From an uncultured Bacteroidales bacterium (GTDB lineage Bacteria > Bacteroidota > Bacteroidia > Bacteroidales > UBA932): DNA of 6,422 bases. This document shows positions 1 to 6,422 of this stretch, piece by piece (the stretch's first letter is position 1; each line of letters begins with the position of its first letter). The position numbers were made by a program, and so were the translations under genes. Under the pieces are notes generated by a model that made no database searches, had not been told where the DNA came from, and saw only the letters and a list, made by a program, of their open reading frames with translations. Where the stretch lies: positions 1-6,422 of the forward strand of contig CAJOQW010000174.1 in NCBI GenBank assembly GCA_905236955.1. The letters run 5' to 3'.

Positions 1-474
1 AAGGCCGATGTGGAAGGCCGTTACCGGCTGATGTGGAAAGAAGCTGTTTATGAACCGGGAGAAATCACCGTCGTCGCTTTCGACGCCGACGGCAGCGAAG
101 CCGCGCGGGAAACTGTACGTACCGCCGGCAAACCCGCAAGGATAGTCGCGGAACCGTCGATGAGTACGGCTGTGATGGAAAAGGGCGAAGGGAAACTCAT
201 GTATGTCACCGTTTCGCTTACCGACCGCGCTGGCAATCCCGTCCCGGACGCCACCAACCTCATCAAGTTCAAGGTTCGCGGCAAATCTGTCCGTTTCAGG
301 GCCGTCGCAAACGGCGATGCCACCTGCTTGGAATCATTCCAGGAGCCTCAGATGCATCTTTTCAGCGGCAAACTTACCGTTATCCTCGAGTCCACCGGTA
401 AAGCCGGCCGTTCAATCCTGGTCGCAAAGGGCAAAGGCCTGCGCAAAGCCCGCCTTAAAGTCGAATCCTTATAA
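1..474 (+). CDS. Glycoside hydrolase family 2 protein (beta-galactosidase-like), C-terminal fragment
   Basis: The reading frame is open from the first base, so the gene starts outside the window. About 157 C-terminal residues are visible, out of the roughly 800 or more usual for these enzymes. The first ~45 residues (YRLMWKEAVYEPGEI, then VVAFDADGSEAARE) look like the end of the Ig-like DUF4982 module of Bacteroidales GH2 enzymes. After the TVRTAGKPARI linker comes a second beta-rich module resembling the GH2 C-terminal domain 5, with YVTVSLTDRAGNPVPDA, then ANGD, FQEPQMHLFSGKLTVI and a short basic end. The catalytic TIM barrel is not in the window, so substrate and activity cannot be read here. 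Beta-galactosidase is inferred from the usual owners of this tail. Such proteins are commonly exported to the periplasm or outer membrane in Bacteroidota, but the N-terminus is missing. It converges on tex, with the two stop codons overlapping. Confidence 0.85.
   Translation, partial: KADVEGRYRLMWKEAVYEPGEITVVAFDADGSEAARETVRTAGKPARIVAEPSMSTAVMEKGEGKLMYVTVSLTDRAGNPVPDATNLIKFKVRGKSVRFRAVANGDATCLESFQEPQMHLFSGKLTVILESTGKAGRSILVAKGKGLRKARLKVESL
469..474. other. Shared convergent stop site, TTATAA
   Basis: The palindrome TTATAA holds the TAA stop of the GH2 gene (472-474, plus strand) and the TAA stop of tex (469-471 read on the minus strand). The two coding sequences overlap by exactly six bases, with no intergenic terminator. 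Transcripts from both sides must therefore run into the opposite gene unless they end inside coding sequence. This is read directly from the sequence. Confidence 0.95.
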
Positions 475-2604
475 GAGCCTGAGACCTATGCGCCCCCGTT
501 CGAGGTCGACGTTCAACACGGAGACCCTGACCTGCTGGTGGAGTTTCACCACCTTCGAGGGATCGGCGTGGCCACCTTTCCCCATCTGGCTCGAATGGAT
601 AAGGCCGTTCTCATGCAGGCCTATGTCCACGAAAGCGCCGAATGCGGTAATGTTGGTGATAATGCCCGGGAGTTCCATCCCGGGACGGAGGTCGTCAATC
701 GAATGGATATAGTCGGCGAAAGCGAATTCCGTAACCGCCTCGCGCGGATCCAATCCCGGCTTGGCAAGTTCCTTGACGATGTCGTTCAGGGTCGGCAGTC
801 CGACATCGGGAGTGACATAGCGGGAAGGATCTATTTTCGAGCATAGTTCCTGGTTGCCGACCAGGTCCCTTACCGAAACTCCCAGGTCGGCCGCCATCCT
901 GTCCACGATGAAGTAACTTTCGGGATGTACCGCGGAGTCGTCCAGCGGATTCGAGGCTCCCTTTACGCGAAGGAACCCGGCACACTGCTGATAAGCCCTT
1001 GGGCCCAGACGTGGCACCTCCAGCAGCTGCTCACGGGACTTGAAACCTCCGGCAGAAGCCCTGTATGACACGATGGAACGGGCAAGGGATGGGCCGATTC
1101 CCGCCACGTATTGCAGCAGATAAGGCGAGGCGGTCCCCAGATTCACACCGACTGCGTTCACACAGGCCTCGACCGTATTGTCGAGTTTTTCCTTGAGGAG
1201 GCCCTGGTCCACATCGTGCTGATATTGTCCGACCCCAAGGTTCTTCGGGTCTATCTTTACCAGTTCGGAGAGCGGATCCTGGAGGCGACGGCCAATTGAC
1301 ACGGCGCCCCTTACCGTTACATCTTCGTCAGGGAATTCTTCACGCGCCACTTCCGACGCCGAATAGATGGACGCCCCGTCTTCGGAGATGGTCCACACCT
1401 TGCATTCCTCCGGAAGATCCACCCTCCTGAGGAATTCCATGGTCTCCCTGGAAGCGGTACCGTTGCCCACGGCGACAGCCTCTACCCGGTACCTGTCAAT
1501 CAGGCCCTGCACGGTCAAGAGGGCCTTCACCTTGTCGTTCTGCGGAGGATGCGGAAAGATTATGGTGTGATCGAGCAGATTCCCGTTTCCGTCGAGCACA
1601 GCCAGCTTGCAGCCGTTTCGGAAACCCGGGTCGACGGCCAGTGTAACCTTCTGGCCCACAGGGGGACTGAGCAGGAGCTGCCGAAGATTGTCCCCGAATA
1701 TGCCGATGCTTTCAATATCGGCCTTCTGCTTAGCCTCGCGGATGACCTCTCCGCTTATCGAAGGCTCGATCAGGCGGTCGAAGGCATCGTCCACAGCCTG
1801 ATGGACCTGGAAGGCGCAAGAAGGTGAGGGGAATCCGGTCTCCTTGCAGAAATCGTAATATGCCTTCGCAGAACATTTTTCCGGATCGGTATCCAGGCCG
1901 ACGCTCAGGAAGCCTTCGTTCTGCGCGCGCAGGATGGCAAGCAGATTATGGGCCTGTATGCGGGAGAGGGGCATTGAATACTCGAAATACGACCGGTATT
2001 TGGCCGCCTCAGGATCCGACGCGGCTGCTTTGGTCGCCTTTGTAACGAGACGCCTCAGACGGAAGGATGCACGTTGATTCTCCCTTACGGCAGCAGTCTC
2101 TGCCACCCTTTCGGCTATAATGTCCCTGGCTCCGGCCAGGGCATCTTCGGCTGTTGCCACACCCTCCCGGACAAAGCCTGCAGCGACCCTGAGGGGATCG
2201 GCGGTGCGTTTGTCGAGCAAGGCATCTGCCAAAGGCTCCAACCCGAGCGACTTGGCGACGGTGGCCCTGGTACGGCGTTTCGGGCGCCACGGAAGGTAAA
2301 GGTCTTCCAGTTCTGTCGAAGACACGCAGTTCCCTATTCGATCCTCAAGTTCGGGAGTGAGGGCCCCTGCATCCCCTATTACCTTGAGTATGGTAGCTTT
2401 GCGGGTCTCCATCTCCTCGAAGACATCGACCCAGTGCTTGACCTCGGCGACGGTGGCGTCGTCCATCCCCCCGGTCTTCTCCTTGCGATAACGGGAAATG
2501 AAGGGTATGGTATTTCCTTCGGCGAACATGTCGGCACAGTTCTCCACCTGCCACGCTTTAACCTGCAGGATACCTGCTATATGGTTGATGTATATCTCTT
2601 TCAT
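469..2604 (-). CDS. tex: Tex family RNA-binding transcription accessory protein
   Basis: This is a complete 711-residue Tex protein; proteobacterial Tex is somewhat longer, about 770-785. Tex is a conserved cytoplasmic nucleic-acid-binding protein linked to transcription. The Tex N-terminal region is clear (GNTIPFISRYRKEKTGG at ~30-46, then ELEDLYLPWRPKRRTRA at ~98-114). A YqgF/RNase H-like fold follows, with AVDPGFRNGCKLAV at ~323-336, GNGTASRETMEF at ~380-391 and SEDGASIYSASEVA at ~407-420. Tandem helix-hairpin-helix elements follow at ~495-548 (YVAGIGPSLARSIVSYR, then LEVPRLGPRAYQQCAGFLRV). One S1 RNA-binding domain lies at ~640-711 (GIITNITAFGAFVDIGLHENGLIH), and the protein ends right at its last strand, with no tail. 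The ATG start overlaps the ClC stop by one base, and no longer start is plausible. It is the last gene of the acidic protein-ClC-tex unit. Family assignment is near certain; the exact role in this organism is not visible. Confidence 0.97.
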   Translation of the reverse strand: MKEIYINHIAGILQVKAWQVENCADMFAEGNTIPFISRYRKEKTGGMDDATVAEVKHWVDVFEEMETRKATILKVIGDAGALTPELEDRIGNCVSSTELEDLYLPWRPKRRTRATVAKSLGLEPLADALLDKRTADPLRVAAGFVREGVATAEDALAGARDIIAERVAETAAVRENQRASFRLRRLVTKATKAAASDPEAAKYRSYFEYSMPLSRIQAHNLLAILRAQNEGFLSVGLDTDPEKCSAKAYYDFCKETGFPSPSCAFQVHQAVDDAFDRLIEPSISGEVIREAKQKADIESIGIFGDNLRQLLLSPPVGQKVTLAVDPGFRNGCKLAVLDGNGNLLDHTIIFPHPPQNDKVKALLTVQGLIDRYRVEAVAVGNGTASRETMEFLRRVDLPEECKVWTISEDGASIYSASEVAREEFPDEDVTVRGAVSIGRRLQDPLSELVKIDPKNLGVGQYQHDVDQGLLKEKLDNTVEACVNAVGVNLGTASPYLLQYVAGIGPSLARSIVSYRASAGGFKSREQLLEVPRLGPRAYQQCAGFLRVKGASNPLDDSAVHPESYFIVDRMAADLGVSVRDLVGNQELCSKIDPSRYVTPDVGLPTLNDIVKELAKPGLDPREAVTEFAFADYIHSIDDLRPGMELPGIITNITAFGAFVDIGLHENGLIHSSQMGKGGHADPSKVVKLHQQVRVSVLNVDLERGRIGLRLL

Positions 2605-2606
2605 CA
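2602..2606 (-). promoter_or_regulatory. Overlapping stop/start (TGATG) joining the ClC gene and tex
   Basis: On the minus strand TGATG holds the TGA stop of the ClC gene and the ATG start of tex, sharing one A. No strong Shine-Dalgarno sequence is visible upstream of the tex start. Translation of tex is therefore likely coupled to termination on the ClC reading frame. The overlap is observed; the coupling is inferred. Confidence 0.75.
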
Positions 2607-4334
2607 GTCCTCGGATATTTTCTTCAACTCCCTGCGATATGCCATGAGGATGCGGGAGCGGGATATGAAGCCTATGTATTTCTGGTCGGAATCAAGCACT
2701 GGCAGCCTCCATGCGTCGGTATTGTCGAACTTGCGCATCACGCTCTCCATCTTCTCATTTTCTCCTACGACGAAAGGGGCCGGCCGCATGAGTTCGCGCA
2801 CGCTGATGCTGTCGGCGCCGGCCGTGTCGAGGATATGCTTGCGTATCTCGTCCATTTCCAGGATTCCGGCGAAACGCCCGTCCTCCTCAAGAACGGGGAA
2901 AATGGCGACGGTGCTGCCCATTATGCTAGGAAAGATGTCTGCAAGTGTCTGGGTAATAAGCACATGAGGATACTTGTCAGATACCAGGTCCTGCAGGTGA
3001 AGAAGAGTGAGGACGGCTTGGTCGCTGTCGTGGGTGAGCAAGTCTCCGCTGTTTGCGATACGTTTGGAGTATATCGAATACTTCTCCCAAATGCGGGTGA
3101 CTCCGAAAGACACTGCCGAGCACAGGATCAGTGGCAGCAGCAGGTCATATCCGCCCGTAACTTCCGCAATGAGGAAGATGGCCGTCATGGGGGCCTGCAT
3201 GACGCCGGCCATGAGCCCGGCCATCCCTACGAGCACGAAATTCTGCTCGGGAAGCGGCAGCCCGAGAAGGCCGATGGTACGGGAGATAACGAAACCGGTA
3301 AGTGCGCCCACGAACAAGGTGGGACCGAAGGTCCCGCCGACTCCTCCGCCGGAATTGGTAAGGGTCATGCTCACCACCTTCACCATAAGGACCAGCAGCA
3401 CGAAGAAAGGCACGCCCCAGGCGTTGTGGAGGATACCGGCTAACGGGGACTCACCGTCGAAATTCCAGGGCTGCCCGTTCAGGAGGGAACCGAGGAAATT
3501 GTATCCCTCGCCATACAGGGGAGGGAAAAGGAAGATGCAGAGTCCGAGGCCTACGGAACACAGGGCCCACCTGATCCATGGGCTGCGGTGCCTGGAGAAG
3601 CGGTCTTCCATCCAGAGAGTCATCCTGGTGAAATACAGCGATGCGAAACCGCAGAACACGCCCAGGACAAGGTAGAAGGGCATGTTCGCCATGTTGAACG
3701 GGGCAAGCGTGCACGAGAAAGGCGTCGCGGATCCCGTGAAAAGATAGGAAATGACCGTTGCCGTGAGGGTGGTCAGCAGGAGAGGCATCATGCTGCTCAT
3801 GCTTACATTGAAGAGCAGGATCTCGAGCGTGAACAGGATGCCGGCGAGAGGAGCCTTGAAGATGCCGGCGATCGCTCCGGCGGCACCGCATCCCACAAGG
3901 ATGGTTATTCCACGGTACGAAAGTTTGAACCTTCGGCCAATGTTGCTCCCTATCGCAGCTCCGGTATATACTATCGGCGCCTCCGCACCGACGGAGCCGC
4001 CGAAACCTATGGTCAGCGCCGAGGTAACAAGCGAAGACCACATGTTATGCGGCTTGATGCGGGATTCGTTCCGAGAGACGGCGAACAGCACCTTGGTGAC
4101 TCCGTGGCTGATGTTGTCCCGGACGAGATATTTCGTTATCAGCAGGGCCATGAGCATGCCGAATGCCGGGAAAAGGATTGCGGCCCAGCTGAAACCGCCC
4201 TTGTTGATGATCGGGAAGACGAAGCTCTGGATGAACGTGATGCCGCTTTCCAGCAGGACTGCGGCAAAACCAGAGCCGAGCCCCACAAGGAGGCTCAGCA
4301 TCAATAATTTACCACGTTCGGAAAGTTGCTTCAT
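2604..4334 (-). CDS. ClC-family voltage-gated chloride channel/transporter with C-terminal CBS pair
   Basis: This is a complete 576-residue inner-membrane protein. The first ~430 residues form the many hydrophobic helices of the ClC fold, and the last ~130 form two cytoplasmic CBS domains (~445-502 and ~511-570). The ion-pathway signatures are in order. GGSVGAEAP at 112-120 holds the gating glutamate E118. LAGILFTLE at 163-171 and GGVGGTFGP at 330-338 follow, the latter with the pore Phe F336. A Tyr in SIYSKR (Y422) matches the central tyrosine. Compared by eye with E. coli ClC-ec1, the Ser107 position is His (H77) and the internal proton glutamate Glu203 is Ile (I172). This suggests chloride conduction without strict proton exchange; anion selectivity is not certain. 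CBS pairs often bind adenine nucleotides and tune gating. It starts 8 bases after the acidic protein gene and runs into tex through TGATG. The family call is firm; the transport mode is inferred. Confidence 0.95.
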   Translation of the reverse strand: MKQLSERGKLLMLSLLVGLGSGFAAVLLESGITFIQSFVFPIINKGGFSWAAILFPAFGMLMALLITKYLVRDNISHGVTKVLFAVSRNESRIKPHNMWSSLVTSALTIGFGGSVGAEAPIVYTGAAIGSNIGRRFKLSYRGITILVGCGAAGAIAGIFKAPLAGILFTLEILLFNVSMSSMMPLLLTTLTATVISYLFTGSATPFSCTLAPFNMANMPFYLVLGVFCGFASLYFTRMTLWMEDRFSRHRSPWIRWALCSVGLGLCIFLFPPLYGEGYNFLGSLLNGQPWNFDGESPLAGILHNAWGVPFFVLLVLMVKVVSMTLTNSGGGVGGTFGPTLFVGALTGFVISRTIGLLGLPLPEQNFVLVGMAGLMAGVMQAPMTAIFLIAEVTGGYDLLLPLILCSAVSFGVTRIWEKYSIYSKRIANSGDLLTHDSDQAVLTLLHLQDLVSDKYPHVLITQTLADIFPSIMGSTVAIFPVLEEDGRFAGILEMDEIRKHILDTAGADSISVRELMRPAPFVVGENEKMESVMRKFDNTDAWRLPVLDSDQKYIGFISRSRILMAYRRELKKISED

Positions 4335-4342
4335 ACCGCAGG

Positions 4343-4711
4343 TCAGTCGGCAGAATCATCATCGTCCGAGCCATATTGCGCGATATTGTCGTCGGGGAGG
4401 GTGTTGTCTTCGGGTTCGTTGTCCGCACCGGCCCCCGCTACCTGCTGGTCCCCTGCTTCTTCTTCACCTTCGAGCCAGCGTTCGATATCTTCGATGTCGT
4501 CGGTCTTGACCTGGATCTTGACCAGATATATGGCGTCGGGGATTTCTACCGTTACAGCATAGAAATGGGATCCGTCAGGCTTTGGATACTTGACCACATC
4601 CCCGAGATAGTCCTGGAAACCTTTGGGATACTTTTCATTGAAAGCCGCCTGAAGTTCCGGCGACATGTTCTCATAGCTTACGACGTGTCTCTTTTTTATA
4701 GTCTGTGCCAT
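4343..4711 (-). CDS. Conserved hypothetical protein with acidic C-terminal tail (Bacteroidales type)
   Basis: This 122-residue soluble protein has no signal peptide or membrane segment. Residues 1-80 look like a compact alpha/beta domain: KKRHVVSYENMSPELQAAF, EKYPKGFQDYLGD, then FYAVTVEIPDAIYLVKIQVK. Residues 81-122 form a probably disordered tail with 16 Asp/Glu and no Lys/Arg, including DDDD at 116-119. The N-terminal part resembles a conserved Bacteroidales hypothetical I have seen before, but I know of no established function. The ATG at 4711 is preferred over an in-frame TTG at 4732. The TTG lies inside the predicted -7 promoter box, and the protein reads naturally from MAQTIKKRH. The base context upstream is A-rich, with no Shine-Dalgarno sequence. 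It is first in the putative acidic protein-ClC-tex transcription unit and 54 bases after argS. An acidic tail could mimic nucleic acid or bind basic partners, but that is speculation. Confidence 0.85.
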   Translation of the reverse strand: MAQTIKKRHVVSYENMSPELQAAFNEKYPKGFQDYLGDVVKYPKPDGSHFYAVTVEIPDAIYLVKIQVKTDDIEDIERWLEGEEEAGDQQVAGAGADNEPEDNTLPDDNIAQYGSDDDDSAD

Positions 4712-4729
4712 ATCGGGTTTAAGTTTCTG

Positions 4730-4760
4730 CAATAATAAGCCAATTTTTCAAGATTGCAAA
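4730..4760 (-). promoter_or_regulatory. Putative Bacteroidota-type promoter for the acidic protein-ClC-tex unit
   Basis: Read on the minus strand, TTTG at 4760-4757 is followed by exactly 19 bases and then TATTATTG at 4737-4730. The established Bacteroides primary sigma consensus is TTTG, ~19-21 bases, then TAnnTTTG. The -33 box is perfect and the -7 box has one mismatch, an A where the first T of TTTG is expected. Transcription would begin near 4722-4726, leaving a leader of only about 11-15 bases before the ATG at 4711. The -33 box lies in the T tract just after the argS stop. The boxes are seen directly; activity is inferred. Confidence 0.65.
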
Positions 4761-4800
4761 AAAAACTACATCCTTTCCGGCAAATTGATGCCCAGGATGC
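4758..4800 (-). terminator. Possible intrinsic terminator at the end of argS
   Basis: On the minus strand the last codons of argS can form a hairpin. The outer stem is CATCC (4799-4795) with GGATG (4773-4769), extendable by one G-U pair. Inside, GGCA (4792-4789) pairs with TGCC (4782-4779) across a 6-base loop. After two more bases of the TAG stop comes a run of eight T (4765-4758). This has the stem-then-U-tract layout of a rho-independent terminator. The internal loop is asymmetric and the stem is short, so it may be leaky. The stem is coding sequence, and the T run also carries the -33 box of the next promoter. Confidence 0.42.
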
Positions 4801-6422
4801 CCATTCCGCGTTTCAGCACGCCTGAAATGGCGCCTATGAGGGCCAGACGCATGGCCCGGATCGAAGAGTCCGGTTCCTGGAGTATGCGCGTCCCGTGATA
4901 GTATTGGTTGAACTCCTTTGCGAGGTCGTAGCAATAATTTGCGATGACCGCGGGGGAAAGCGAGGCGGCAGCCTCCCCCACTTTCTGGGGATAGTTGCCG
5001 AGAATCTGGACCAGACGGATTTCCTTGGGACTGAGAGCCGCTCCTCCTGCACCCACTTCGATCCCTTGGGCCGACGCCTTGCGGAGTATGCTCCTGATGC
5101 GGGCGTGGGTATACTGGATGAATGGTCCGGTATTGCCGTTGAAATCGATGCTTTCTTTCGGGTTGAAAAGCATCGTCTTCTTGGGATCGACCTTGAGTAT
5201 GAAGTACTTGAGAGCGCCCAGACCGATGGTGGAGTAGAGTTCCTCCTTCTCTGCGGCAGTCACGTCACCAAGCTTTCCGCTCTCTTCGGATGCTGAGCGG
5301 GCTTCTTCCTTCATGCTGGCGATGAGGTCATCCGCATCGACAACCGTGCCTTCACGGCTTTTCATCTTGCCTTCCGGAAGCTCCACCATGCCATACGAGA
5401 GGTGGTAGATCTGGTCCGCCCAGGGGAAACCGAGCTTGGAGAGCACTAGCTTGAGAACCTGGAAGTGGTAATTCTGTTCGTCCCCGACGACATAGATATG
5501 GGAGTCCAGCTTGTTCTCTTCGAAACGGCGCTCTGCTGTGCCGAGGTCCTGGGTCATGTAAACGGAAGTGCCGTCGGAACGCAGCAGGAGTTTGCGGTCG
5601 AGGCCGTCGGCGGTGAGGTCGCACCAGACGCTGCCGTCGGGATCCTTAACGAAGACGCCTTTATCGAGACCTTCCTGGACAAGGCTCTTGCCAAGAAGGT
5701 AGGTCTGGGACTCGTAATAGACCTGGTCGAAACTGATTCCCAGCGACTTGTACGTCTGGTCGAAGCCTTCCAGCACCCAGCCGTTCATCATCTTCCAAAG
5801 GGCCCTTACCTCAGGGTCACCCTTCTCCCATTTTACCAGCATCCCGTGGACTTTGTCGTTTACGGAAGGATCCTCCTTCTCGAGCTGGGAATACTTCACG
5901 TAGCAGTCCCCCACCAGATGGTCGCCCTTCTTGCCGGTGCTTTCGGGAGTGGCGCCATTGAAGCACTGCTGCCAAGCGTACATGCTCTTGCAGATATGCA
6001 CTCCGCGGTCGTTGACCAAAGTGCATTTTATCACTTTGTTGCCCGCTTCCTGCAGAAGGTTGGAGACCGAGGCCCCGAGCAGGTTGTTGCGGATATGTCC
6101 GAGATGAAGCGGCTTGTTTGTATTGGGAGATGAAAACTCCACCATTATGGTCTTGCCTGTCGAAGGGAGCCGGCCGTAATCTTCAGCATCCAGTATACCC
6201 TGCAGACACTCCTGCCAATATACGTTGCTGAGGCTCAGATTCAGGAAACCCTTAATGCTATTGTATGCGGCTATCTCCGGGCAACAGGCTGTGAACCAGT
6301 CGCCCAGGGCCTTGCCCGTAGCATCGGGCGAGGCATGGGATATACGCAAAAGAGGGAAGACCACAAGCGTGTAGTCCCCCTCGAATTCCTTGCGCGTAAC
6401 CTGAACCTGGAGGGATTCGGGC
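4766..6422 (-). CDS. argS: Arginyl-tRNA synthetase, N-terminus outside the window
   Basis: This class I synthetase attaches arginine to tRNA-Arg in the cytoplasm using ATP and is essential for translation. 551 C-terminal residues are visible. The frame stays open to the right edge, where it reads TRKEFEGDYTLVVFPLLR, typical of the ArgS N-terminal (Add-1) tRNA-binding domain. Roughly 40-50 residues are therefore missing, and the apparent GTG start at 6364 is internal. The HIGH motif is HLGH at 6106-6095, in SSPNTNKPLHLGHIRNN. The KMSK loop is the ArgS-style variant GKMKSREGT, about 245 residues later. The all-helical anticodon-binding domain fills the last ~140 residues (FIQYTHARIRSILRK; LAKEFNQYYH), ending in the characteristic LPERM with a TAG stop. 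No truncation or frameshift is seen. It is followed by the 54-base gap with a putative terminator and promoter, so it is probably transcribed mostly apart from the downstream genes. Confidence 0.97.
   Translation of the reverse strand, partial: PESLQVQVTRKEFEGDYTLVVFPLLRISHASPDATGKALGDWFTACCPEIAAYNSIKGFLNLSLSNVYWQECLQGILDAEDYGRLPSTGKTIMVEFSSPNTNKPLHLGHIRNNLLGASVSNLLQEAGNKVIKCTLVNDRGVHICKSMYAWQQCFNGATPESTGKKGDHLVGDCYVKYSQLEKEDPSVNDKVHGMLVKWEKGDPEVRALWKMMNGWVLEGFDQTYKSLGISFDQVYYESQTYLLGKSLVQEGLDKGVFVKDPDGSVWCDLTADGLDRKLLLRSDGTSVYMTQDLGTAERRFEENKLDSHIYVVGDEQNYHFQVLKLVLSKLGFPWADQIYHLSYGMVELPEGKMKSREGTVVDADDLIASMKEEARSASEESGKLGDVTAAEKEELYSTIGLGALKYFILKVDPKKTMLFNPKESIDFNGNTGPFIQYTHARIRSILRKASAQGIEVGAGGAALSPKEIRLVQILGNYPQKVGEAAASLSPAVIANYCYDLAKEFNQYYHGTRILQEPDSSIRAMRLALIGAISGVLKRGMGILGINLPERM

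Noticed and set aside
434..456. AAGGC ... GCCTT inverted repeat near the end of the GH2 gene, a possible terminator for tex
   Set aside because: The stem is only 5 bp with a 13-base loop, and no U-tract follows on either strand.
2074..2967. A 297-codon open frame on the plus strand crossing the tex/ClC junction
   Set aside because: It is antisense to two firmly identified genes, its translation shows no domain or motif I recognise, and long antisense frames are expected in GC-rich coding DNA.
3588..4509. Overlapping plus-strand open frames (239 and 252 codons) antisense to the ClC gene
   Set aside because: Low-complexity, Arg/Glu- or Ser/Pro-rich translations mirror the hydrophobic codons of the ClC helices. 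No start context or family resemblance is seen.
4730..4732. TTG as the start of the small acidic protein, adding seven residues
   Set aside because: It falls inside the predicted -7 promoter box, and the added residues do not look like part of the conserved domain. The ATG at 4711 is simpler.
5308..5311. The GKMKSREGT loop and HLGH in place of textbook KMSK and HIGH in argS
   Set aside because: ArgS enzymes commonly carry such variants and the rest of the enzyme is intact, so this is not unusual. The position given is approximate, near the KMSK-loop region.
5465..6133. A 222-codon plus-strand open frame inside argS, hydrophobic in parts
   Set aside because: It is a shadow of conserved argS codons, including the antisense of the HIGH motif. 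There is no independent support.
6362..6364. GTG as a start codon for argS
   Set aside because: The same frame continues to the window edge with recognisable ArgS N-terminal sequence (EFEGDYTLVVFPLLR), so this codon is an internal valine.
1..6422. A novel defence, mobile or RNA-based system
   Set aside because: Coding sequence of known families fills almost the whole window. I saw no transposase, integrase, phage gene, direct-repeat array, tRNA, or structured intergenic region beyond the 54-base gap after argS.

Overview
The window is an ordinary-looking piece of a Bacteroidota (probably Bacteroidales) chromosome of moderately high GC. Four lines of evidence support this. There is a GH2 beta-galactosidase C-terminus of the Bacteroidales type. 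There is a small acidic protein whose N-terminal part looks like a Bacteroidales conserved hypothetical. There are no clear Shine-Dalgarno sequences ahead of the starts. One intergenic gap carries a good match to the Bacteroides-type promoter (TTTG, 19-bp spacer, TAnnTTTG-like -7 box). Genus cannot be assigned from the sequence alone.

Layout: positions 1-474 (+) hold the last ~157 codons of a GH2 enzyme that begins outside the window. Everything else is on the minus strand, read from right to left. argS (arginyl-tRNA synthetase, 6422-4766) lacks its N-terminus, which lies off the right edge. A 54-bp gap follows with a probable terminator and a promoter. Then come a 122-aa acidic-tailed protein of unknown function (4711-4343), a ClC-family chloride transport protein with two CBS domains (4334-2604), and tex, the S1/HhH/YqgF-fold transcription accessory protein (2604-469). 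The last three genes are packed as one unit, with an 8-bp gap and then a 1-base stop/start overlap. The tex stop and the GH2 stop lie together in the palindrome TTATAA, so two convergent genes meet with no spacer.

Functionally this is housekeeping (tRNA charging, nucleic-acid/transcription factor) plus anion transport, next to an accessory polysaccharide-degradation gene. I found no mobile element, CRISPR array, RNA gene, long repeat or defence system. I see no evidence for an undescribed multi-gene system. The most useful leads are the compact terminator/promoter junction after argS, ClC residue substitutions that suggest channel-like rather than proton-coupled transport, and the co-transcribed acidic protein of unknown role. 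Coding sequence fills nearly all of the window. The only gaps are 54 bp (4712-4765) and 8 bp (4335-4342).
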